64,000 nucleotides of DNA from the NCBI GenBank assembly GCA_029204225.1, contig CM055102.1, positions 27,010,922 through 27,074,921 on the forward strand. The letters run 5' to 3'. Positions 1 to 10,517 of the stretch are shown one piece after another. Each line of letters starts with the position of its first letter. The first letter of the stretch is position 1. The translations under genes and the position numbers were made by a program. The DNA comes from Diphasiastrum complanatum (Eukaryota > Streptophyta > Lycopodiopsida > Lycopodiales > Lycopodiaceae). The notes beneath the pieces were generated by a model. That model saw only the letters and a list, made by a program, of their open reading frames with translations, was not told where the DNA came from and did no database searches.

Positions 1-256
1 AATCAAAATGCCGGCAACCGAGCAGAAAGATTGTTGTCTTTTGCAAGTTCTTCTGCAATCCATTACGAAGCTACAGCTCCTTGTAGACACTTCCTTGGAA
101 CCTTCGCAATTGACTTTCTTACATCACCCAACTGGTTAGTGCTCTCATATTAAAATTCTTCTGGAGTAGGTTTGTATAGTCCACTATATACATCTCCATT
201 TTTCTATTTGGTGCTTTGTATGTTTGAAGCAGTTTTATATAATCTGCAGACTCCAA

Positions 257-308
<52 letters not shown>

Positions 309-491
309 TTTTCTATACTAATGTTACAATGTGGTGGCGTCTGTAAGAAACGGTGTCATACTGGGCATTGTCTAGATACTACAAGGCTTCAAAATATTCT
401 TTTTTGAAACAGGATTAAAATTCAAGCTGGAGCAAACTGTGGACGAAAACATTGCTCAGTATTGTGGAGGAGGGGGAGAGCTGAGGGTTGA
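1..491 (+). other. Possible 3' exon pair of an unidentified gene (left edge)
   Basis: A frame open from base 1 reads about 45 codons to a plausible donor (CTG|GTTAGT, GT at 135-136). A pyrimidine-rich acceptor (TTTTTTGAAACAG, AG at 411-412) would join it in phase to a short last exon ending at TGA 489-491. The joined peptide matches no family I recognise; it contains the stretches CRHFLGTFAIDFL and CGRKHC. A second frame is also open over the first 137 bases, so the frame choice is uncertain. This could equally be intergenic sequence. The intron would hold the (TC)n tract at 261-304. Confidence 0.18.
261..304. repeat. (TC)n microsatellite
   Basis: About 22 uninterrupted TC units. The antisense 'ERERER' reading frame across it is an artefact of the dinucleotide repeat. 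Confidence 0.97.
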
Positions 492-3150
492 AATGATTTC
501 TCTAGGGACATTGAAACCAAGAGCTCCTCAGTGGATGCATGATATTTTGACATTTAGTATCAAGCATGTTCATCTCTTTTTTAGTAGGATTCATGCAGCC
601 ATTGATGCAATTCCAAGCAGTTCAATTCCAGGAGCCTAATCTGATCTTCCAAATGGAAAGAGCAAATTGTACTCAAAGTTAACAAGTACTTTGCTCCTCT
701 GTGGAAGGCATACTGGATCTTTGCTGACCGTTGCAGCTACAACTGCAAGTGTTAGAAGACTTCAGACTTTCTGCCAACTATGTGCATGTGACCTTCTGGT
801 CTAAAGACATATGACCATTTTGTACAATATAGATATCTTTGCCTTTCTATTTCAGAAAGGCAATTTGTTTTCCTACACATCCCTGGTTCAGCAATTGAAG
901 TGTTGACGAGTATGGTGTTTGTAAAGTGGCAATATCAGATCTCTTGAAATTTTTGGATGTGTGGTAGTATATCATTCGTGTATTAAAGATGATCTTGTTA
1001 ACGGTCTTCTCATTCAATGCGTTCTACAAGAACTTTAGTGTAGCTTGTGTATGAATAGCTCAACAAATCTACAAGAACTTTAGTGTAGCTTGTGTATGAA
1101 TAGCTCAACAAATCTAGCAATACGTACAACAATATAAACCTTCGAATGTGAAATAGTTATGGTCTTCAAGAAGTCAATTGGCAAGCGCTTCTATTTTTCT
1201 TTTGATGTTGTCTGGCTTTAAGATGCTAGGCTTTGCATAGTTGTAAAGTAGTACACGGGCATTGTGTGATAAGTAGCCTGTTTGCAATGACCTCTCTCTG
1301 TTCTCATCGAGGTTAGGAGTTCAACTCAGCTGCATAGCGGGACGTACAAGAGAAAGACTGTGATAGGGTTCAAGCTACCGACTGATTCAGCTTGAAGTTG
1401 CCTTTTGAAGTTTCTTGACCATTACCAGAAACAATGCATCACACAGTCTAGCCTCTGCATGGCATGCCCAAGAAATGGGTAAGAGCATGTGTTTGACATG
1501 CTTTTTTGGAACAATGGCTAGCCAGGACGTTTTTCTTCTTAACTTGAGAAGAACAAAGGTGAAAAGCAGCTATGGATCAGGACAACATCGATTCTAGTAT
1601 GAACTTTTCTAGCTTATTTGTATGAACCTCTTCAATTAAGTGACTATGGCTGTTGCTAGAATGTTATGTGGATGCCCTCCACCAGTACCTACCTCTTGGG
1701 GGCTCATAGGCAGAGGTTATTTAATGTGTAGTGCTTCATAGACATGAATTTCTTGAAGGTCTATTGTTGTTGCTTCCATTGTGCTGTTGCAGCCCTATAA
1801 TACCTTGGTTTTTGGACTCATTTCTTAAGCTAGATTTTTATGCAAGGTTCAAACTAGGCTAAGAAAACCTCAACCAAAATCTATACTGTTTTTTTTGGAG
1901 GCATCAAAAGCCTACGAACCTGGCTTTGACCCAGCCAAAACCTTGATTTCAAAATTTTGGCCAAAATTTGGAAAGGTGAAAATGTCACAATATAGTGGCT
2001 CTACTCGAGAATTGGCTTTATGCAAAAGATCAAGCGCCTCCTTTTGTTTCATCAGCAGTTAAAATTCAAAAACATTTCGTACATCGTGCTGCAATGTGAA
2101 ATGGTTCACAAGGCCTCTTTTATAAAATGAAAAGCAGGTGTTATCTTTAAATGTTGGATACTATGCCAGTCCCAATGCACATGCACACACACACAAATTG
2201 ATAAGCCTTCATTATCATTAGATTGTATAGGTGGCTTGTCAAAAGCCTATGTAGAGATTGATTTCAAGCTAAAAACCTTCTAAACTTGATCATCTATCCT
2301 TTTGGAGCTAATAGGTTGCTATTTGAGCTATTGATTGTACTTAAATAGACATGAATTGCATTGAAGATTGTTGTTTTCATTTCTTGATTTGGTTTGACAA
2401 TCTTCGATTAGACCTTAACATCATATAATGAGCTCATATTTCTTTAGTTAATAGTAAATTGACACAAAATGCATCACATTGTACTAGGATCTTATTAACA
2501 CGAGAAAATATAATGCATGTTACAAAAACACTATTCATGATGTAAAAAAATGTATGTCTAAAAGAAAACATTGATGAAATTCAGTTAGTCCATGTGCACA
2601 CTCTATTTGTGCCCAATTCTATGTAGCTCTCTCTACATTTGTTATAAAGCACCCTTTGTATTACTCACAATTGTTTTAATATGCTCTATATATTTCTAGA
2701 ATCAGCATGCCTACTCTATTTGCTTACTCACTCTTAGTCAAATGCTCGATTATAGTTTTTGTTTGCAAAGTGAATTCTAGATCTTTAGAACTAACAAAGG
2801 AAGATGTCATATATTTGAAAGTGCAAGAATAAATATTTGAGATATTTAATATAATGAATCACACTTAAAGGTACTAAACTCTAAAAAATCACATTTTTTT
2901 GTCATCTAAATAATGTTTTTTTGTTTGTCTTGAAACCTTATTATATTGTTGCCTTTGAACAAATGCATAGGGGAAAAAAACCAAACTAAGAATCCAATAT
3001 GGGTAGTCTTTTTTGAAGTGACAAGTAAAGTCTCTATGCCTCTAACATTATTGCTATAGGTTTGCTTCACCAAATTTATCAAAGCAACAATACTCTTAAT
3101 TTTTTGTCGAATCTTTCAAGACCCCCCTCATTTAGTCTAAGCATAGCAAA
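492..3150. other. Non-coding stretch without a recognisable gene
   Basis: Only short open frames with no family resemblance (for example 1415-1597). The sequence is AT-rich with ordinary intergenic composition. Apart from the tandem repeat at 1023-1115 I see no LTR, tRNA or coding signature. Confidence 0.6.
1023..1115. repeat. 45-bp tandem duplication
   Basis: Two head-to-tail copies of a 45-bp unit beginning TCTACAAGAACTTTAGTG (1023-1067 and 1068-1112) are identical by eye, followed by the first three bases of a third unit. Perfect identity indicates a recent slip or unequal exchange. Confidence 0.95.
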
Positions 3151-3590
3151 TTGCTTAATCTAGCATGGAAATATTTCTCAAAATTATGTCAAACTACTCG
3201 GGCACACAAGGATTGTTGCAGTGTCTCATCCTCTAGTTTGCATGTTGTGCACTTTGTTTGGCCACTTCTTAATTTTGCCCTTATTGTTTTCGCTTGTTCG
3301 GGCTGTCTTGCGATATTGTCAGTGATCATGACCCTAAATTCACTGGGAATTTTTGGCAAGCAGTGTTTGAAAAGTTGGAAACAACTTTGAGTATGAGTTC
3401 TACAGATCATCTGGAATTAGACGGTCAAACGGAAAGGACAAATCAGACGATGGAAGACATGCTTTGAGCATATGTGGGCCATTGGCAGTCTGATTGGGAA
3501 AATTACCTTCCATTGGTGGAATTCTCATATAATAGTGCAAAACATTCACCGACCGGATTCAGCCCTTTCGTGTTTAATAAACCCTTTGTG
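3151..3590 (+). pseudogene. Ty3/gypsy integrase fragment (broken)
   Basis: In one frame (about 3290-3585) the translation shows the C-terminal part of the gypsy integrase catalytic core. The second catalytic Asp region reads IVSDHDPKFTGNFW, followed by a decayed HPQTDGQTER-like segment (LDGQTERTNQTMEDML), then WENYLPLVEFSYNSAKHSPTGFSPF. An in-frame TGA after MEDML breaks it. The upstream sequence (from about 3151) may be the zinc-binding end but is decayed and lies in another frame. No LTR, RT or protease belongs to it; it is an isolated relic directly abutting the copia fragment that follows. Confidence 0.8.
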
Positions 3591-3639
3591 CCAAAAACCT
3601 CGAATTTTGTTGACCTAAGCTTTTTGATTATGTTGAAAT

Positions 3640-5600
3640 GCTAGTTTAATTTTGGGAAGGTAAGTTAACATCTGTCCAAAATCTCTTTGGAAGAGAAGCA
3701 TGGGCCATCATGCTTTTGGCACTCTCAATAAGTGTCCGATTCTTCCGTTCTGCTACTCCATTGGATTGAGGTGAGTAGCTCGTGGTGTATTGTTGGAGTA
3801 TTCCATAGGCCTTGCAGATTCTTTGAACTCGGTGGAGATGTATTCTGCCCCTCCATTAGTATGTAGAGCTTTGATTGTTCTCTAGTTCTGATTTTTTGCG
3901 AATGCCTTGAACTGCTTGAAGAATTTGAAAGTATCGGATATATTCTTCAAAAAGTGAGTAGCAATTTTCTTAGAAAAGTCATCAATAAAAGTCAGAAAAT
4001 AAAAAGCTTCCCTTGTGGAAGAAGTCTGCATTGGGCCACAAAGGTCACTATGTACAAGATCTAGCAAATCTCTAGAAGTATGAATAGAATCTAAAGTAAA
4101 TGGACTTCTAGCATGCTTGCTGATAATACGAGTTTCACATGGAGAATCAGATTTGCTAATAGAAGGAAGATGTTGCACTAAGTTTTGATTTGACATTTGT
4201 TGAATACTCTTGAAGTTAAAATGGCCTAGTCTAAAATGCCACAACATATAATTTGATTCAGAAGTAGAAATAAGAGCTTGACTATTTGTAGAATAACAGT
4301 GACTTAATTTGTAAAGGTAGCCACATCTTTTATCGAAATCTAAGACTTTCCTAGTCTTGTCAAGAATGGTGCAGCCTTCTGTATCGAATTCAACCATATG
4401 CCCAAAATCAGTGATTCTGCTTATAGAAAGCAATTTTTTGGTAAGGTTCGAAATGTATAAAACATTGCACAACAACTTAATAGCACCTCTCTGAAATTTG
4501 ACCCTAACTGTTTCTTCACTTTCAATGGAATGAGTTGAGTTGTCTCCAAGTTGTACAACTCTAGAATGGGTGAAAGGCTTGTAATTTTGGAACCAATCCC
4601 AATGATGGGTCATGTGTTGAGTTGCTCCGGAGTCTAGCTACCAGGAATCAGCATCCTGCAAATTTCCGACCTTGGTCATGAAGACAGCTTCATCTTCCTC
4701 TTGAGGCTAGATCGAGTGATTGGTTGAGGTAGCATTCTCTTGTTGTTGGGACTGTTTCTTCTTTTCATTGTTGTACTTGAGTGTTCTACAGTCCTTGAGA
4801 TGGCCAGTCCTCTTACAATATTTGCAGAAGAGTTTCTGCATTGGCTGGAATGATGAAGAATTTGAATTTGACCCTGGGCCAGAATTCGACCCAGATTGCA
4901 ATTTGCTCTTTCTATCTGAATAATCAAATTTTGTGAATTTCTTTGATTTGAATTTTTAATTTTTGTTTGTGTAGAGAGCTTGAGGATCCGATCCTGAGCC
5001 TTAGGAGGATGCATTCCTTCTGATCTCCTCTTGTAACAGCATTGAGATGACCCTTGATAGAGTAAGTTGTTGTTATGTCGAAATAGCCATGATCCATATT
5101 TCCTAGGCATCAGGTTGACTCGATAGAAGAGTCATTACTGCATCTGAATCTTCAATGGTTGATCCTGCAGTCATCTGCTCCATAAGGTTTTTGAATTTGT
5201 TGAGATGGCTGGAAATTGTCTCTGCATCAGACATCCTCAAAGTGAAGAATTTCTTCCTCAGATGGAGTTTGGATGTGACATCTCTGATGTCATAGAGAGT
5301 AGCTAGGATGTCCCAAGCATCTTAGCACTCTGTGCAGATCGGATATGACTGATTTGGGAGTCTTTGATATTCAATGTGATTAAGGCAAAAGCCTTGCCAT
5401 CTCGTTGTCTCCATTTGGTGATGCTAGCTACATCAGCCTCTGGCTTGACTTCAGTACCATCAACAATGTTCCGCAGCTCCTTGGCTAGTAGAATGACCTT
5501 CATCTTGAACTTCCAGAGATGGTAGTTCTCTCCATCAAGCTTGTCCATCAGAGAAGAACTAGAGGTAGAATCCATTGAAAGAATAAACATGACGCTAGTA
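3640..5600 (-). mobile_element. Copia family A copy A1: gag-protease-integrase fragment
   Basis: Read on the minus strand, gag starts at ATG 5575-5573 (MDSTSSSSLMDKLDGENYH). It continues with a CCHC zinc knuckle (CKYCKRTGHLKDC, near 4830-4790), a decayed protease, and the post-protease segment LGDNSTHSIE. Then come the GAG-pre-integrase motif LWHFRLGHFNFKS and the start of the integrase (LVHSDLCGPMQT, FIDDFSKK). It ends near 3650 after a region matching AERKNRT...LPKRFW. Several frame changes separate gag, the zinc knuckle and protease-integrase, so it is dead. RT, RNase H and LTRs are missing. The gag is the same family as the one at 60574. Confidence 0.88.
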
Positions 5601-6255
5601 AAAAGAGCCAGATGCATGATGGCACAAGCTCAATTGCCGAGTCAATTTTGGGCTAAGGCAATTGTTGTAGCAATACACTTGCGGAACAGATCAACGACGA
5701 CAGCCCTAAAAAACAAGACACCGTATGAGATGTGGATAGGTAATAAGCCTGATCTGGTCATACATACGTGTGTTTGGATGTGTAGCATACAAGCACATAC
5801 CAAAAAAAAATAGAAGCAAACTCGATGAAAAGTCAGAGCAAACAATCATGGTCGGATACTCGAATGGATCGCAAATGTACAGACTCTACAAACCAACCTC
5901 GAAGAAAGTTGTGTCGAGTCGAGATGTGAAATTCAATGAATCCCCATTTCTTGGATTGAAGGAAGAAAAAGGCCATGAGATTTCACACTACTGCCAAGAG
6001 GCCAAACATCAAATCAAAACGTTGAGCCCCAGACTCCAGAGCAGCAGGAAGCTGAAGATCAACCTAACGAAGAAGAAATGAACCAACAATGGCAGACATG
6101 ATTAAGAAGGTCAACAAGACAAAGAAGGCCTCCAGATCGATACATTGACAATTTTCAATGGAGCAAAGATGTAGATTTTGAATTCTGCAACTTCATTGAG
6201 GAACTAACAACATATCAAAAAGCTATCTAGAGTCCAGAGGGAGAATTCTGGAAGT
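5596..6255 (+). mobile_element. Copia family A copy A2: integrase C-terminus to RT linker
   Basis: Plus-strand translation begins inside the integrase at CMMAQAQLPSQFWAKA, continues through NKTPYEMWIGNKPDL, then in another frame VFGCVAYKHIP and VGYSNGSQMYRLY, which is the conserved end of the copia integrase core. It then runs into the acidic linker before RT (RYIDNFQWSKDVDFEF, ELTTYQKAI). It stops before the RT core. It meets the minus-strand copy A1 head-to-head within a few bases near 5596, so the two pieces are inverted relative to each other. Frame changes and stops show it is a pseudogene. Confidence 0.85.
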
Positions 6256-6261
6256 AGCTCT

Positions 6262-6839
6262 ACCGCATTATTGACATATATATTTTGCTATACTTAATCT
6301 GATAACAGCTCTTTTGTTCTGCGTTCAGATTTATGTTGATATTGCTATGTTTTTCTTCATTCTATCTGATTCTCTTTTTGCTCAATCTGGTAATCTGTTC
6401 TTAGCGAGTTATTAGTAGTCTAGCTGTTGACGACTAATATTTAGTATTGCCTTCGCGACTGATTATCAGTCGAGCTCAGTCTAGCTCTTCGCGAATCATT
6501 CGCGACAAATAATTTGTCTAGCTGTTCGTGACAAATTATTCTTCTGATGTTTTGTTAATGTTTGGCTACGTAATCAGAATGACCGCGATTTCTATTACTA
6601 AAGTTTTGTTCGTTTCTGATAGGCGTAGTCATGCTTAGGGAAAGAGTAATCATAGCTCATTCCATTGCGCACGAACACTCTCTGTTCGAGTTCGTTTCTT
6701 GTTCAAGTTTCGAGTTCGTTTCTCGTTCGAGTTTCGAGTTCGTTTCTCGTTCGAGTTTCGAGTTCTCTTCTTTTTCGTGTTCATTTTCCTTGTGAGCTAT
6801 TTTCATTTCTCACGCACGACACACCCTCTTTCTCCAACA
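6262..6839 (+). repeat. Family A LTR remnant (5' side of copy A3)
   Basis: The right end TTTCTCCAACA at 6839 and the block TTTGGCTACGTAATCA...GATAGGCGTAGTCATGC match the ends of the family A LTRs at 8719-9961 and 60190-60418. The left limit is uncertain because the LTR abuts A2. Directly after CCAACA the sequence jumps into protease code, so the PBS, leader and gag have been deleted. Confidence 0.7.
6683..6770 (+). repeat. About 24-bp tandem repeat within the family A LTR
   Basis: Three to four copies of a unit close to GTTCGAGTTTCGAGTTCG plus TTTCTC. The family A LTR at 60301-60345 has only about one and a half copies, so the array has expanded in this copy. Confidence 0.85.
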
Positions 6840-8709
6840 ATCTTGGTGACAATAGTACTCACACTATTGAAGGTGAAGGTACTGTAAGATTGAGATTCCA
6901 GCATGATCAATTCAAACTGCTGTCAAAAGTCTTGTATGTTCCTAAACTCTCTACAAATCTGTTATCAGTAAGTAGAATTACAAATTTAGGTCATAAAGTG
7001 GAGTTTGAGTCTGATCAATGCAGAATTATCGATAGGAGTAATAATATCCTTGCACTCAGCAAGAGGCATGGATACTTATATAGATTGGCACATTGTTATT
7101 CAGATTCTAGTCAAGCCTTGAAAACCTCTTGTCTTGTCAATAAAGCATTACTATGGCATCATCGCTTAGGACACTTGAATTATGCATCTGTTTTGAACAT
7201 GTCCAGACAATCCACGGCTCTTGATCTCGACTATGCTTCTGGTAAAGTCGATCTTCCTGTCTATCATAGTTGCATCTTTGGAAAGCAGACCGAGTCATAG
7301 GCATGCAGCAAAAGGTCTGTTAGATGTTGTTCATACAGATATATGTGGACCTATGCAAACTCCATCATTACTAGATGCAAAGTATTTCATTACCTTTATT
7401 GACAAATTCTCCAGAAGAACAACTGTTTATTTCATTAAACAGAAATCAGAGGCTTTCATCAAGTTCACACAATTCAAAGAGCATGCAGAAAATCAGACTG
7501 GTAAACGAATCAAAGCACCGAGGTTAGATAACGGGGGAGAATACATCTCCACCGAATTCAAGGAGTACTGCCTTAACAACGGCATTGAGCAACAATATAG
7601 TACCTCCTATTTGCCTCAGTCAAATGGTCTTGTTGAGAGAAATATCAGAACCTTAGTCGAATCGACAAAGTGCATGTTATCACGTGTGAGACTTCCGAAG
7701 TCCTTCTAGACTGAAGCTGTTTCAAATGTTGCAGTTCAGCAACTACAACATGATGGAAATGATCCACTTTCTCTATTACCCAGAAGATCTTCAAGAACTA
7801 GCACACCACCTCACAAGTATATCGACAAATCTGCAACCTACCTTGTTCATGAGCCAACGTCTGTCGAAGGGGCACTCAGTCAGCCTGATTTGGATCTCTG
7901 GAAAGAAGATATGGATAAAGAGTATTCATCTCTTATCAAGAACCAAACATGGACAATTGTCGAATTACCTGCTAGCAGAAACGTAGTTGATTGCAAATGG
8001 ATTTTCAAAGTCAAGTACAATGCAGATGGAAGCATCAACAGGAGAAAGGCATGACTTGTCGCCAGATGTTTCTCTCAAGAATACAATGTCGATTACACTG
8101 AGACTTTCAGTCCAGTAGTCAAGCATTCTTCTATTTGACTTTTGTTATCATTTGCCGCTGCAGCAGATTTGAAAATACATCAAAATGAGTAATGCTAGCA
8201 CTAGTCATATATTGGCCGAGTGAGCTTACAGGAAAAAGAGATGTCAGATCTTGTATAGACCATTGCGTACATGAGAGATCCAAGTATCGATCAATAAGGA
8301 TACTCTCTCATCTGCTCCTCTTCCTACTTGGTTTGGAGACATTGGTCCTTTGACAAACGCAGGCCTGGATCCATTAGTGAGTGAGCTAACTTACAATTCA
8401 TTAGATTCTATCTGTTAAGAACATTGTGAAGATACCTTTGTTGAGTGATATAGATCAGTCATCTCACTTTGTCTCTGTGGACCTGAATGCCCTGAAAAAA
8501 AGTGAGCTTCGCCTAGATGAGTCATGTCGAACTCAGAAAACAACATCTATTTTGAATCAGCAAAGTTCTCAACGAAGAGGTCAGATTGCAGTGCTGTAGA
8601 ATGCAAGATATGACAGCAGATATTTTTACCAAAGCATTAAGTTTGGAAGCACACAGAAGATTTTGTGCTGAACTAAGTTTGAAGGTCAAGGCATTCAAGG
8701 ATTCAGATT
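6840..8709 (+). pseudogene. Family A copy A3: protease-integrase-RT fragment-RNase H tail
   Basis: The reading starts at LGDNSTHTIEGEGTVR (after the protease active site), then LLWHHRLGHLNYAS (GAG-pre-integrase). In another frame the integrase follows: VHTDICGPMQT, FIDKFSRR, the second Asp region LDNGGEYIS and SNGLVERNIRT. After LPKSF a stop occurs and a large part is missing. A short RT N-terminus follows (KNQTWTIVELP, WIFKVKYNADGSINRRKA). About 8190-8540 is unassigned filler. The C-terminal RNase H tail (MQDMTADIFTKALSLEAHR) ends at TAA before the PPT. At least four lesions; non-functional. Confidence 0.85.
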
Positions 8710-9961
8710 AAGGGGGAGTGTTGGATTATTCTCCTTATTACTAATCGACTAATCGGTTTTAATCCTCATCCATTGTTTATCCAGTTCTACGAACTTTTCC
8801 ATGTTTTTATACAATTTGCAGAATTACAAGTGTTTTTACACATTCTGCAGAAATACACGGAGTTTGACAATAGTGTCGTATTTTCTCTCTCTACAATCCA
8901 GACAGTGTCGCCTATCGAGAATTACGAGTAAAATTACAGTGTCGGATTTTTTTGCATTTTAGCGACACTGTCGTCTGTCAGGAATCTCGTGTAAAAATGC
9001 AGTGTCATCTGTTTCACATTTTTCGCTTGTCAAGAATTACGAGTTAAAATGTATAGTCGCATTTTTTGTATTTTTCAAAGTGTCTCAAATATTAAGGAAA
9101 TGACTTTGGCAAAGTGTGGGGCTAACTCAAATATGAAGGAAATGAGATTTTAGGACATTGTCGCATTTTTCGCAAAAAGTCGACATTGTCGCATGTGGCA
9201 GTTTTAGTTCATTTCTGCAGAGTAACAATTTTGATTTTTTTATGCAGACAGATTGTTTACGACAATTTTTGCCACTTATCAACAATCAATTTCTAAGAAG
9301 AAGCTGGATGAATGTGACACCAGCCAATTGGCAATCGCATTTGAAGACCTAACTACTTAGTATAAATTAGTTGTTCATACATCTCATCAGTTAATGAATC
9401 AATATTGTGAATTGTGAAGGAGTTGAGTGTTATTACACGACACTTATTGCACTCTCATCAAGCAGATCGTTCACAATCAGAAAGTATTGTTATTAGCTCT
9501 CTATCAAGCTTTCAAGCTTGAACTCTCTTGAGCATTCTAGCTCAGTCTTTTAGAGATTTATTTTAGAGTTGCTATTGTGCTACTGCTTATCAGTAGAGCT
9601 GCTGATTATCAGACTTATTCTTAGTTACTCAGAGACAGCTTTAGAGTGTACGATTTCTATCCGCTATTGTCTTGCACTCATTGGCATCTGATCTTTTTTT
9701 TCTGAATCAATATTATTTTCTTATTGCGTTCAATATATGTCAGAATGCATGCATCTCTGTATTGAATTTGTAACTAATAGAAATTGTTTGAAAATTCAAT
9801 ACTTTATGTTTGGCTACGTAATCACTTAGTATCTAGCAAGAGTTAGTTGCTAAAGATTGAACGTGATTTCCATCACTACTGTTTTGTTCAATTTTTGATA
9901 GGGGTAGTCATGCATTGGAAGTAAGAAGTTTTCGCATTCCATTATCTACCTATTTTCAACA
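8710..9961 (+). repeat. Family A polypurine tract and 3' LTR
   Basis: The PPT AAGGGGGAG (8710-8718) directly follows the pol stop. The LTR then runs from TGTTGGATTATTC (8719) to TTTTCAACA (9961), 1,243 bp, with TG...CA ends. Its last 180 bases match the LTR ends at 6650-6839 and 60190-60418, but with many substitutions, so this is an old copy. It is non-coding. Confidence 0.82.
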
Positions 9962-9984
9962 CGATTCTAGAGATAGGCAGCTGT

Positions 9985-10380
9985 AGTAACAGACATGGGC
10001 CAACATGCTCTTGGCACTTTTGATAACTGTTTGATTCTTCCGTTTTGCTATACCATTGGACTGAAGTGAGTAGCTCGTTGTATATTATTGGTGTATTCCG
10101 TTTGCCTTGCAGAACTCCTTGAATTCGATGGAGATGAATTCTCCCCCTCCATCAGTATGTAGAGCTTTGATTTTCCTCTGGGTCTGATTTTCAGTAGATG
10201 TTTTAAACTGTTTGAATAACTTGAATGCCTCGCATTTGTTCTTCAAAAAATAGGTGACAGTTCTTTGAGAAAAATCATCAATGAATGTTAGAAAATAGAG
10301 GGCTCCCCCTGTGGAAGTAGTCTGCATTGGGCCACAAATGTCACTATATGCACAAGATCTAACAAATCTCTAGAAGTATG
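9985..10380 (-). pseudogene. Family A integrase fragment A4
   Basis: Minus-strand translation gives the integrase core: a start near CGPMQTTSTGGALYFLTF, then DDFSQRTVTYFLKN, HTDGGGEFISIEF (the usual DNGGE Asn is Gly) and KANGIHQ. A stop follows and then a YTTSYSLQSNG...AKSMLAHV segment in the same direction. It ends abruptly at about 9997, 36 bp from the end of the A3 LTR. No other element part is attached. It is closest to copy A1, with which it shares the deduced boundary sequence. Confidence 0.83.
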
Positions 10381-10410
10381 AACTCCTTGGGCTAGTTTGA
10401 TTGGGCTGAG

Positions 10411-10466
10411 ACTAGAAGCTTCTTAGTGAACTAGAAGCTTCTTAGCGAACTAGAAGTCTATCTTAG
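10411..10466 (+). repeat. 19-bp tandem repeat, three units
   Basis: Units beginning ACTAGAAGCTTCTTAG at 10411, 10430 and 10449, the last diverged. It sits in the untranslated leader just before the gag of B1. Confidence 0.9.
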
Positions 10467-10517
10467 ATCATTCATTTTCAAGAGATCTTTGTGCATCTCA
10501 TAAGCAAATCATTCATT

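Noticed and set aside
119-307. Glu-Arg repeat open frame
   Set aside because: Translation of the (TC)n tract.
1023-1115. CRISPR-like direct repeat
   Set aside because: Only two contiguous units without spacers, in a eukaryotic context.
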